7,519 bases of DNA from Porticoccaceae bacterium (GTDB taxonomy: Bacteria > Pseudomonadota > Gammaproteobacteria > Pseudomonadales > Porticoccaceae). The notes under the pieces were generated by a model. It made no database searches. It was not told the DNA's origin and saw only the letters and a list, made by a program, of their open reading frames with translations. Every line of letters starts with the position of its first letter. Positions within the stretch are counted from its first letter, which is position 1. Below, one piece after another: positions 1-6,861 of this stretch. The stretch spans positions 1 to 7,519 of the forward strand of contig PALW01000024.1 in NCBI GenBank assembly GCA_002710745.1. Direction: 5' to 3'. Both the position numbers and the translations under genes were made by a program.

Positions 1-2316
1 ACATATGTGTGGAACAATTGGATTAAGCATAAGAATAGCATTAGAGATCGCTTCTCTTCTGACCGCAATTGATTGCGCAGAAATGGTATCGACTTTTGGT
101 ATTTCATTTAGCAATTCCATCACTGCAGCTATTGCTGTGTTAAAAGTATTACGGCGGCCAAAATCATCACTAACTTTCTTTATTGTCTCGTGAGTTTTGC
201 GTCTAAGATATTTTTGTTGATCGTTTAAGATAGATACATCTAAGACATCTTCATTTGTGAACTTAATCTGATCATGAACAATTCGCCATAACTTTTTTAG
301 GAATTTGAATGCTCCTGAAACACCTTCATCGCTCCATTCCATTGTTTGTTCGGGTGGAGAGGCAAACATAGTGAACAATCTGACTGTATCAGAGCCATAT
401 TTATCAATAATTAACTGGGGGTCGACACCGTTATTTTTCGATTTAGACATTTTAGTAATGCCACCACTTGTTAATTCAATACCTGTCTCTATTTCGGTAA
501 TCCTTTCTATTTTCCCATTTTTGTCGCGATGAAGCTCGGCCTTGGATGGTGACACCCAAATCTTTTTCCCTTCTGACTGATAATAATATGACTCGGATAA
601 AACCATACCCTGGCAAAGTAGTTTTTTAAATGGTTCATTGCTTTTGACTAGACCCTCATCTCTCATTAGTTTATGGAAAAAGCGTGCGTACAAAAGATGT
701 AATATTGCATGCTCAATGCCACCGATGTATTGATCTACCGGTAACCAGTAATTAGCTCGTTCAGGATCCAACATCTGAGCGTGGTCATCAGAGCAGGTAA
801 ATCTCGCGTAATACCAGGAAGACTCCATAAAGGTATCGAAAGTATCTGTTTCATGTTCGACAAATTGACCACTAAGTTCAGCTTTACGCCAAGATTTGTT
901 AGCTTTTAATGGAGACTGGACACCATCCATTTTTACATTAGTTGGAAGAATCACCGGAAGTCTGTCTATTGGCACAGCAATTTCACCACCTTCTGCTAAA
1001 TTATAGATTGGAATCGGAGCACCCCAATAGCGCTGACGACTCACGCCCCAATCGCGTAATCTATAGTTGGTTGCAACTGAGCCATGATTAGATCGTTTAA
1101 GATCTTCAGAAATAACTTTGAAAGCAGTATCAAAATCCAAGCCATTATATTTACCAGAGTTGATTAAGACACCTTTCTCTGTCAAAGCTGCCGTCTCTAT
1201 GCCATCGCCATTTAAAGACTCAATTACTTGCATGATTGGCAATGAATATTTTTTAGCAAACTCATAATCTCGCTGGTCATGTCCAGGGACTGCCATTACG
1301 GCGCCAGAGCCGTAGTCGATAAGGACATAGTTACCTACCCAAACTGGGATTTTTTCGCCAGTTAAAGGATGAATCGCCGCTACTCCAGTATCCATTCCTA
1401 GTTTTTCCATAGTAGCCATCTCAGCCTCTGACACTTGCTGGGACTTGCAATCATCTATAAATTCAGCTAACTCAGGATTATTGGTTGCGATTTGAAGAAC
1501 AATAGGATGCTGAGTCGCCAGCGTTAAATATGTCACACCCATTAGCGTATCTGGACGAGTGGTATAGACATCGAACTGAATAAATTTTCCAATAGTATGG
1601 GACAAATCAAAGACAACATTTACGCCTACACTTTTACCAATCCAATTACGCTGCATGGTTTTTACTTGCTCTGGCCATTGATCAAGGTCATCAAGGTCAT
1701 TAAGTAATTGGTCAGCATAGTCTGTTATCCGAATAAACCATTGGTCTATCTCTTTAATTTCTACATTAGCTCCAGATCTCCATCCCTTGCCATCAATTAC
1801 TTGTTCGTTCGCAAGTACGGTCTCATCTACTGGGTCCCAGTTAACTGAGCTGGTCTTTTTATACACTAAACCTTTATCAAAGAGTTTTGTAAAAAACCAC
1901 TGTTCCCACTTATAGTAGCTTGGATCACAAGTAGCAAATTCGCGTGACCAGTCGATACCAAAGCCAAGACTTTTCAACTGTGATTTCATGTAGGCAATGT
2001 TCTCATGAGTCCATTTTGCGGGTGCAGTATGATTCTCTATTGCCGCATTTTCTGCGGGCAAACCAAATGCATCCCATCCCATTGGATGCAGTACATTTTT
2101 GCCTTGCATTCTTTGGTAGCGGGCAATTACATCGGTAATGGTATAATTTCTGACATGACCCATGTGAAGTTTGCCACTTGGATATGGAAACATTGCGAGG
2201 CAATAAAATTTTTCTTTGTCTGACTGATGGGTTACCGAAAAGGTCTGCTCATTTTCCCAGAAAGCTTGAGCTTCTTCTTCTACAATTCTTGGGTTATATT
2301 TTTCATCAGTACTCAT
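1..2316 (-). CDS. leuS: Leucyl-tRNA synthetase, C-terminus cut off by window edge
   Basis: Class I aminoacyl-tRNA synthetase that attaches leucine to tRNA-Leu in the cytoplasm. Translating the minus strand from the ATG at 2314-2316 gives 772 uninterrupted codons up to base 1. The HIGH-type signature is HMGH at residues 51-54 (2155-2166), within PYPSGKLHMGHVRNY. The CP1 editing domain is intact, with TTRPDT at residues 252-257 and GHDQRDYEFA containing the editing aspartate at about D350. KMSKS lies at residues 622-626 (439-453). The anticodon-binding helical domain continues to LNPIVPHIC at the edge. E. coli LeuS has 860 residues, so roughly 90 residues (the small C-terminal tRNA-binding domain) lie outside the window. 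The start matches the family N-terminus (MSTDEKYNPRIVEEEAQ), although no Shine-Dalgarno precedes it. An in-frame TTG at 2338-2340 would add 8 residues and is less likely. The gene sits behind its own promoter candidate, downstream of the lnt-peroxiredoxin pair. Confidence 0.97.
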   Translation of the reverse strand, partial: MSTDEKYNPRIVEEEAQAFWENEQTFSVTHQSDKEKFYCLAMFPYPSGKLHMGHVRNYTITDVIARYQRMQGKNVLHPMGWDAFGLPAENAAIENHTAPAKWTHENIAYMKSQLKSLGFGIDWSREFATCDPSYYKWEQWFFTKLFDKGLVYKKTSSVNWDPVDETVLANEQVIDGKGWRSGANVEIKEIDQWFIRITDYADQLLNDLDDLDQWPEQVKTMQRNWIGKSVGVNVVFDLSHTIGKFIQFDVYTTRPDTLMGVTYLTLATQHPIVLQIATNNPELAEFIDDCKSQQVSEAEMATMEKLGMDTGVAAIHPLTGEKIPVWVGNYVLIDYGSGAVMAVPGHDQRDYEFAKKYSLPIMQVIESLNGDGIETAALTEKGVLINSGKYNGLDFDTAFKVISEDLKRSNHGSVATNYRLRDWGVSRQRYWGAPIPIYNLAEGGEIAVPIDRLPVILPTNVKMDGVQSPLKANKSWRKAELSGQFVEHETDTFDTFMESSWYYARFTCSDDHAQMLDPERANYWLPVDQYIGGIEHAILHLLYARFFHKLMRDEGLVKSNEPFKKLLCQGMVLSESYYYQSEGKKIWVSPSKAELHRDKNGKIERITEIETGIELTSGGITKMSKSKNNGVDPQLIIDKYGSDTVRLFTMFASPPEQTMEWSDEGVSGAFKFLKKLWRIVHDQIKFTNEDVLDVSILNDQQKYLRRKTHETIKKVSDDFGRRNTFNTAIAAVMELLNEIPKVDTISAQSIAVRREAISNAILMLNPIVPHIC

Positions 2317-2330
2317 GTCAATCGAATAAC

Positions 2331-2380
2331 CATGTGTCAAAATGATGATTATAAGCGAACATCATATATTTCAACACATG
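2331..2380. repeat. Imperfect inverted repeat around the leuS promoter
   Basis: CATGTGTCAAAAT (2331-2343) and ATTTCAACACATG (2368-2380) are reverse complements at 11 of 13 positions, including the outer 7 bp perfectly (CATGTGT/ACACATG). The arms are separated by 24 bp. One arm covers the candidate -35 and the other falls at or just after the expected transcription start, with the -10 between them. That placement would suit a two-site operator, but in such an AT-rich spacer it could be chance. Confidence 0.35.
2348..2376 (-). promoter_or_regulatory. Candidate sigma70 promoter for leuS
   Basis: On the minus strand a perfect TATAAT -10 hexamer (2348-2353) lies 17 nt from TGTTGA (2371-2376). TTGAAA (2369-2374) is an alternative -35 at a short 15-nt spacing. 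Transcription would begin near 2341, giving a leader of about 25 nt before the leuS ATG. This is the only strong -10 in the 103-nt spacer between the peroxiredoxin stop and leuS, and I see no terminator hairpin there. Read-through from the upstream operon may therefore add to leuS expression. The call rests on motif and position only. Confidence 0.55.
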
Positions 2381-2419
2381 ATTAAGAAGTTTTAATAAAC
2401 CAAAATCTATGAATGGGGG

Positions 2420-2956
2420 CTATGTATCGGCTCTTCTGGAAACACCAAGTTCGATCAGTTTCGATGCCATGTCCTCTGCAGAAGTTTTAGGATTGACATT
2501 TTTATCAATATACATCACGTCACCTGTTTTGCTGATGTAAATCGTATGCCTTTTAGGGAATATAATTCCCATTACATTATACGCTTTTGCTGTTTCTTTA
2601 GTTGGGTCGCTTAGTAAAGGAAAGTCTGCGCCGTTGTCAATAGCAAATTTAACGTTTTTTTCTATAGGGTCTACGCTTGCCATGAAGTAGGTTACTTCCA
2701 AGTCTTTCAACAGATGACCATTCTGTGCCAATGATTTACATTCAATTGTGCAGCCACTTGTAAATGCTCTGGGGTACCAGGCTATCACTACTGCTTCTTT
2801 GTTTAAAAATTGTTGCAGCGAGTAGGTTTTTCCATCTGTAGCCTCCAATGAGAAGGCTGGTGCCTTATCTCCTACTTCAAGGCTAAAGACATTAATCGAT
2901 AAAACACTATTAAATAAAATAAATAAAATAAATAAAATTAATTTTTTGGAGGTCAT
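2420..2956 (-). CDS. Secreted AhpC/TSA-family peroxiredoxin (Bcp/PrxQ-like)
   Basis: Thiol peroxidase of 178 residues that should reduce hydrogen peroxide or organic hydroperoxides. Residues 1-25 look like a Sec signal peptide: MTSKK, a very hydrophobic core rich in I, L and F, then a possible cut after VFS; there is no lipobox cysteine. Export to the periplasm is inferred. The thioredoxin-fold domain starts with LEVGDKAPAFSLEATDGK. The active site has P62, T66 and peroxidatic C69 in YPRAFTSGC, and R136 in PKRHTIYI is the likely active-site arginine. C73 is the only other cysteine, so it is the candidate resolving residue; its four-residue spacing differs from the five of E. coli Bcp. The ATG overlaps the lnt stop as ATGA, and AAGGAG lies 6 nt upstream, supporting this start. 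The family is clear; the subfamily and reductant partner are not. Confidence 0.9.
   Translation of the reverse strand: MTSKKLILFILFILFNSVLSINVFSLEVGDKAPAFSLEATDGKTYSLQQFLNKEAVVIAWYPRAFTSGCTIECKSLAQNGHLLKDLEVTYFMASVDPIEKNVKFAIDNGADFPLLSDPTKETAKAYNVMGIIFPKRHTIYISKTGDVMYIDKNVNPKTSAEDMASKLIELGVSRRADT
2912..2938 (-). repeat. Three perfect 9-bp tandem repeats in the signal-peptide core
   Basis: AAATAAAAT occurs three times head to tail on the plus strand (2912-2920, 2921-2929, 2930-2938). Read on the coding strand, the units encode the repeated Ile-Leu-Phe tripeptides that make up the hydrophobic core of the peroxiredoxin signal peptide. The unit is a multiple of three, so gain or loss of a copy would change core length without a frameshift. 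Confidence 0.9.
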
Positions 2957-4452
2957 TGGCCTCTCCTTAGACTTAGTTTTTGCCAGAACAGGGTAACATA
3001 TGTGATTATGGAAATAACGAAAATGGGGATCGACTGTAATCTCGAAAAAGGCGTTTCCCCAACATGGCCAGACACTGATACACCGAGCTCGCTTCTTGTA
3101 AATTGTGGCGCCATGTCAACTATCTCTCCTTTATGACTCACTAATCCAGAGATCCCATTATTGGTAGCTCTTAAAAGCGGTTTAGAATTTTCAATCGCCC
3201 TCATTTGAGCCATTTGCATATGTTGCTTCGGTCCAATAGATTTTCCAAACCAGGCATCATTGCTCACTGTCAAAAGTATGTTTGAGCCAATGCTGTTACG
3301 TGCGACTGAACTCGGATAGACCACTTCATAACAAATGTTAGGACTTATTTTATTGTTTTTCACATTAAAAAATAATTTATTATCTTTTCTACTAGATATA
3401 GATGACATTGGAAGATCAAAAAATTTAATTAAACCTCTTAAAAATTTTTCGAGAGGAACATACTCGCCAAAGGGTACTAAATGAGATTTATCATATTTGC
3501 TAGCTATGTTTTCTATATTGATAATTGAATTAAAATACTCTCCCGTTTTAGTGTCATAGGTAATGGCACCAGCAAGCAAAACTGTTTGGTTTAACTCGAG
3601 TGAAGTTGCCATTTGCTCTAAAAAAGAAGACAGGTTTTGAGGTATGTTTGGGAGTGCTGCTTCGGGCCAAATAATCAAATCTTTTCCTAAATGAGGAACA
3701 GTCTGATCTTTTAGCTGCTGCAAGATCTTTATCCTTTTATCAATAGCCCATTTATCGTTTTGATTTATGTTAGGTTGGATAATAACTACATCCATCATTT
3801 CTCCATTAGAACTTGACCAATTGACTTGTTGTAAAAAGAATCCACCTAAAGATATAAAAAGAACTAGAAATAAAAAATTTACTTTTAATGATTTATTTTG
3901 TCTCTCTCTCAAAATTTGAGCAAAGAACGAAGAAATCAACGCCAATAAATAACTAAGTAACAATACTCCTCCTAAGGGAGCCCATCCATTAAGCCATGTG
4001 TCGGTATGACTGTAGCCTGCATACAACCATGGGAAACCAGTAAAGGCCCAAGATCTAAAACATTCACTAAGAATAAAAATTGACGGTAAGCCAAACAGAT
4101 AAGATGCTTGTTTGTTTGGCATGAAGGAAACTAAAATAAAAGTACTCGCAAAAAGCATTGAGATAAATAAACAAAAAAGGACAGTTGCAAAAGCGGCGAT
4201 TGGTGCAGGTAAAAATCCATACTCATGAATACTTACATAGATCCAGCTAGCTCCTGATATAAAGATACCAAAACCGAAAACGAAGCTTTTTGTGAAGTTT
4301 TGCTTTGGTGAAAGGGTAGTTTTTAATGATAAAAACAAAACTATCAAACTAATTATAACAGTGGGCCAAAAATTGAAAGGTGCCATACCCAATGGATATA
4401 TGGCTCCACTGATCAAAAGAGTGAGCCAACGAAAGAAACTACTATTTTCCAT
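2953..4452 (-). CDS. lnt: Apolipoprotein N-acyltransferase
   Basis: Inner-membrane enzyme that adds the third acyl chain to the N-terminal cysteine of diacylated lipoproteins, the last step of lipoprotein maturation. The 499-residue length is near the E. coli 512. Hydrophobic helices fill roughly residues 5-210, and one more follows at about 473-490. Between them (about 222-450) lies the nitrilase-like periplasmic domain. The Glu-Lys-Cys triad is visible: E264 in IWPEAALP, K322 in YDKSHLVPFGEYVP and C374 in NICYEVVYPS, corresponding to E. coli E267, K335 and C387. E330 in FGEYVP and W235 after QPN also match conserved positions. The ATG overlaps the corC stop by one base (TAATG). There is no recognisable Shine-Dalgarno, so translation is probably coupled to corC. 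Its 3' end overlaps the peroxiredoxin start by 4 nt. Confidence 0.96.
   Translation of the reverse strand: MENSSFFRWLTLLISGAIYPLGMAPFNFWPTVIISLIVLFLSLKTTLSPKQNFTKSFVFGFGIFISGASWIYVSIHEYGFLPAPIAAFATVLFCLFISMLFASTFILVSFMPNKQASYLFGLPSIFILSECFRSWAFTGFPWLYAGYSHTDTWLNGWAPLGGVLLLSYLLALISSFFAQILRERQNKSLKVNFLFLVLFISLGGFFLQQVNWSSSNGEMMDVVIIQPNINQNDKWAIDKRIKILQQLKDQTVPHLGKDLIIWPEAALPNIPQNLSSFLEQMATSLELNQTVLLAGAITYDTKTGEYFNSIINIENIASKYDKSHLVPFGEYVPLEKFLRGLIKFFDLPMSSISSRKDNKLFFNVKNNKISPNICYEVVYPSSVARNSIGSNILLTVSNDAWFGKSIGPKQHMQMAQMRAIENSKPLLRATNNGISGLVSHKGEIVDMAPQFTRSELGVSVSGHVGETPFSRLQSIPIFVISIITYVTLFWQKLSLRRGQ
2963..2968 (-). promoter_or_regulatory. Strong ribosome binding site for the peroxiredoxin
   Basis: AAGGAG on the minus strand, 6 nt from the ATG at 2954-2956, lies inside the last codons of lnt (encoding LRRGQ). 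It is the best Shine-Dalgarno in the window. It suggests the peroxiredoxin is initiated efficiently in its own right rather than only by coupling to lnt translation. Confidence 0.75.
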
Positions 4453-5291
4453 TATTTTGTTATTGAAACTTGGACCCTAGTAATTTTACGCGTATCAGCA
4501 CCAGTAACTTTGAATTTAAATTTGTTAATCGTTTCAGTTTCGTTGATTTCTGGTAAGCGTCCAAATGCACTGATTACAAGACCTCCAACAGTATCGAATT
4601 CATCATCAGGTAAACCAACATCAAAATATTCGTTAAAATCACTTATGTCTGTGATGGCATCGACTGAAAAAAGATTATCACTCAAAGCTAAAATTTGCTC
4701 TGGTTCTGCTTCGTCAGTTTCATCTTCGATCTCGCCTACTATTTCTTCTAAAACGTCTTCAATTGTAAGAAGTCCCGAAACTCCAGCATATTCATCAACT
4801 ACAATAGCCATGTGATAACGCTGTTCCCTGAACTCTTTAAGCAGGATGCTTATTCTTTTACTTTCGGGAATTATATTTGCGGGTCTGAGCATATTTTTCA
4901 GATCAAACGATTCTTTACCATCTAAAATGAGCGGAATTAACTCTTTTGCGAGCAAAATGCCTAGCACATCATCAGAGGATTCACCCACCACAGGAAATCT
5001 TGAGTGTTGTGATTGAGTCACCACATTAAGCACTTCCTCGAGAGAAAAATCTGACTCAATAACTTTCATTTGAGATTTTGGGATCATGATTTCCCGTGCT
5101 TGTAAATCAGAGACTTTTAAAGCTCCCTCCATAATTTGAAGTGCATCTGCATCAATAATTGACTCGTTTTCGGCACTCCTTAGCATGTCCGCCACTTCAT
5201 CGCTGCTACTCGGGTTACGCGAAAAAAGTTTTGTCAATTTTCTTAAAAAAGATTTTTCATTTTTTGATGGGGAGATATTTTCTTCGTTCAT
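4452..5291 (-). CDS. corC: CBS-domain CorC/YbeX protein
   Basis: Soluble 279-residue protein of the CorC/YbeX family. Older work links it to magnesium/cobalt efflux with CorA; more recent work links it to ribosome maturation. Numbered from the ATG at 5291, a basic N-terminal segment (about 1-60) is followed by the first CBS domain from EIMIPKSQM (67-75) to about 125. The second CBS domain is at about 133-190, with VVDEYAGVSGLLTIEDVLEE, and the CorC_HlyC domain is at about 202-279, with DDEFDTVGG. There is no DUF21 membrane domain, as is usual for YbeX. A longer reading from a TTG at 5313-5315 would add MRINKSKK and overlap ybeY. I prefer the ATG because AAGAG lies 7 nt upstream and the N-terminus then fits E. 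coli YbeX. It begins 13 nt after the ybeY stop. Confidence 0.93.
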   Translation of the reverse strand: MNEENISPSKNEKSFLRKLTKLFSRNPSSSDEVADMLRSAENESIIDADALQIMEGALKVSDLQAREIMIPKSQMKVIESDFSLEEVLNVVTQSQHSRFPVVGESSDDVLGILLAKELIPLILDGKESFDLKNMLRPANIIPESKRISILLKEFREQRYHMAIVVDEYAGVSGLLTIEDVLEEIVGEIEDETDEAEPEQILALSDNLFSVDAITDISDFNEYFDVGLPDDEFDTVGGLVISAFGRLPEINETETINKFKFKVTGADTRKITRVQVSITK

Positions 5292-5298
5292 TTTTTTA

Positions 5299-5303
5299 CT
5301 CTT
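5299..5303 (-). promoter_or_regulatory. Ribosome binding site deciding the corC start
   Basis: AAGAG on the minus strand stands 7 nt before the ATG at 5289-5291, just after the ybeY stop codon. It favours the ATG over the in-frame TTG at 5313-5315, which lies inside the last codons of ybeY and has no comparable upstream motif. Confidence 0.6.
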
Positions 5304-5304
5304 A

Positions 5305-5766
5305 TTAATTCGCAATATAAGGATTACTTATATCTATTTCAGAGAGAAGTTTTTTTTCAAGATCTTCCATTATTTTTGTATTAGATGATTCATCATGAGA
5401 ATAACCAAGAAGATGCAATATTCCATGAATTACAATATGTGCCCAGTGTTCATCCAGTTTCTTTTTTTGTTGCATCGCTTCATTGGCAATTGTTTGAGCA
5501 CAGATCACAAGATCTCCAAGGAAAATCTCATGCTCTGGAGACTCGATATTCATGGGAAATGAAAGTATGTTCGTGGAGCCTACTTTATTTCTATATTTCT
5601 TATTCAGCACTGCACTTTCCTCTTGATCCACAATTCTTATGCTGATTTCTGTTTCTTTAGAGAGTGTCCCGAGAGCCAAGCCGGCCCAATGTTTTATTGC
5701 ATTATTACTTGGTATTCCACAACTCTTATGTGCTCTGTGTATACTAATTTTTGATTGTTTGGACAT
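5305..5766 (-). CDS. ybeY: Endoribonuclease YbeY, rRNA maturation factor
   Basis: Metal-dependent endoribonuclease of the UPF0054 family, involved in 16S rRNA 3' end maturation and ribosome quality control. The 153-residue length is normal. The metal-binding signature H-x3-H-x5-H is complete: H114, H118 and H124 in HGILHLLGYSH. The preceding conserved block KKYRNKVGSTNILSFP carries the basic residue R59, and LGDLVIC follows. The family's usual GYDH is GYSH here (S123), with all three histidines kept. The ATG lies 2 nt after the phoH stop. There is only an A-rich stretch instead of a clear Shine-Dalgarno, so translation is probably coupled to phoH, as often seen for this pair. Confidence 0.96.
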   Translation of the reverse strand: MSKQSKISIHRAHKSCGIPSNNAIKHWAGLALGTLSKETEISIRIVDQEESAVLNKKYRNKVGSTNILSFPMNIESPEHEIFLGDLVICAQTIANEAMQQKKKLDEHWAHIVIHGILHLLGYSHDESSNTKIMEDLEKKLLSEIDISNPYIAN

Positions 5767-5768
5767 TT

Positions 5769-6767
5769 TTATTTTTCGTGGGTATCTGCTGTATCGTATG
5801 CATCAACGATTTTTTGAACAATAGGATGTCTCACGACATCTCGAGATGAGAATTCAGTGAAACTGATTTCCCTAACATCTTTAAGTATTTCTCGAGAATG
5901 TTTGAGACCAGAAAGCACCCCTCGTGGCAAATCAATTTGAGAAACATCACCTGTGACAATTGCGGTAGATCCGAAGCCAATTCGAGTAAGAAACATTTTC
6001 ATTTGTTCTTTTGTGGTGTTCTGTGCCTCATCTAAGATAATAAAAGCATTATTCAGTGTCCTACCCCTCATATATGCTAAAGGTGCAATTTCTATGGTAC
6101 CTCGCTCAATAAATTTCACAACGGTTTGATTTCCAAGCATCTCATGTAAAGCATCATAGAGGGGACGTAGATATGGATCGATTTTCTGTGCTAAATCACC
6201 TGGAAGAAAGCCCAGTTTTTCTCCTGCCTCTACGGCAGGTCTGACAAGGAGTATTCTTTCAACCTCATTTCGAAGGAGAGAATCAACGGCGCATGCTACA
6301 GCCAAATAAGTCTTACCGGTTCCGGCAGGGCCTACACCAAAATTTACGTCGTGCGATCGAATAGATCTGACATAACTATGCTGATTTGAACTCCGGGGTT
6401 TAACATTACCTTTTTTTGTTTTAATAACGGAGTAGATATTGGAAATACTGGTATCATCAGTTCCAGAGAAGTTATTGTTTCCTGACTCAAACTGACGTAA
6501 TTGAAGATGAACATGTTCAGACTTTATTTCATTAAAATTAGCCGTTTCTTTATAAAGAAGATCTATTACACAAGTCGCATTCTTCGAGTTTTCTCCAATT
6601 CCTTTTACCGTAAAATGATTGTCTCTTGAATACACAGAAACACCGAGCCTTTTTTCGATTAATCGGATATTACAATCTAACTCACCACGAAGCGAAGCAA
6701 GTCTTTTGGTATGGTTTGGATTGAGGGTAATTTCAGAAATAGACGATTGGTTTTGGTGTTGTTCCAA
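5769..6767 (-). CDS. ybeZ: PhoH-like ATPase YbeZ
   Basis: Cytoplasmic P-loop ATPase of the PhoH family, a functional partner of YbeY in RNA and ribosome metabolism. It has 332 residues. An N-terminal KH-like region (about 20-60, RLASLRGEL to FTVKG) is followed by a variable linker (about 90-125). The ATPase core has Walker A GPAGTGKT at 146-153, the family block RPAVEAGEKLGFLPGDL at about 176-192, Walker B FIILDEAQ at 242-249 and SSRDVVRHPIV near 307-317. The start is TTG at 6765-6767: an in-frame TAA lies two codons upstream, there is no ATG until residue 210, and the N-terminus lines up with E. coli YbeZ (EITL at residue 12 versus 7). A GAGAGG lies 13 nt upstream, a long spacing. It is the first complete gene of the operon and carries conserved blocks throughout. 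Confidence 0.95.
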   Translation of the reverse strand: MEQHQNQSSISEITLNPNHTKRLASLRGELDCNIRLIEKRLGVSVYSRDNHFTVKGIGENSKNATCVIDLLYKETANFNEIKSEHVHLQLRQFESGNNNFSGTDDTSISNIYSVIKTKKGNVKPRSSNQHSYVRSIRSHDVNFGVGPAGTGKTYLAVACAVDSLLRNEVERILLVRPAVEAGEKLGFLPGDLAQKIDPYLRPLYDALHEMLGNQTVVKFIERGTIEIAPLAYMRGRTLNNAFIILDEAQNTTKEQMKMFLTRIGFGSTAIVTGDVSQIDLPRGVLSGLKHSREILKDVREISFTEFSSRDVVRHPIVQKIVDAYDTADTHEK

Positions 6768-6780
6768 GTTTTACTTTTTG

Positions 6781-6786
6781 CCTCTC
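6781..6786 (-). promoter_or_regulatory. Possible ribosome binding site of ybeZ
   Basis: GAGAGG on the minus strand is the only purine-rich Shine-Dalgarno-like motif before the ybeZ TTG. It lies 13 nt away, longer than the usual 5-9, so initiation may be weak or the functional site may be different. Confidence 0.4.
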
Positions 6787-6852
6787 AGATTTGATTAATA
6801 AGAATAGCCTGTAATGGATCATTAGGTAAACAATTTTTTTCTTTAATTAAAG

Positions 6853-6861
6853 ATTATACCA
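6853..6861 (-). promoter_or_regulatory. Candidate extended -10 promoter for the ybeZ operon
   Basis: TGGTATAAT on the minus strand matches the extended -10 form TGnTATAAT and overlaps the last codons and stop of miaB. No good -35 lies 16-18 nt upstream (GAATTC is there), but extended -10 promoters can work without one. Transcription would begin near 6846, about 78 nt before the ybeZ start. The rest of this 86-nt spacer holds a 12-bp palindrome (CTTTAATTAAAG, 6841-6852) and a weak TTTACC/TATTCT pair. I see no terminator, so miaB read-through is also possible. Confidence 0.4.

Noticed and set aside
1681..1704. Tandem ATCAAGGTC repeat inside leuS
   Set aside because: It encodes the NDLDDLD segment, which matches the conserved NDLDKLD of E. 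coli LeuS, so protein conservation explains it.
2003..2223. Open frames on both strands inside leuS (also at 5-193, 305-532 and 1944-2138)
   Set aside because: They are out of frame with, or antisense to, a leuS reading that matches LeuS motifs along its whole length. Their products show no recognisable domains.
1..2316. Possible leuS pseudogene, considered because no complete open frame ends inside the window
   Set aside because: Manual translation found no stop or frameshift in 772 codons. The frame simply continues past the left edge.
2336..2341. Perfect TTGACA on the minus strand upstream of leuS
   Set aside because: No -10 hexamer lies about 17 nt downstream; that position is the beginning of the leuS coding sequence. 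The TATAAT at 2348-2353 needs a -35 further upstream.
4292..5824. Plus-strand open frames opposite lnt, corC, ybeY and ybeZ (4292-4480, 4510-4815, 5185-5388, 5385-5645, 5639-5824), and another at 7107-7340 opposite miaB
   Set aside because: All lie antisense to conserved genes with clear catalytic motifs. They are typical shadow frames without independent support.
6841..6852. 12-bp palindrome CTTTAATTAAAG just after the miaB stop, considered as a terminator
   Set aside because: It is AT-only apart from its end pair, has no loop, and on the transcribed strand is followed by A residues rather than a T run.
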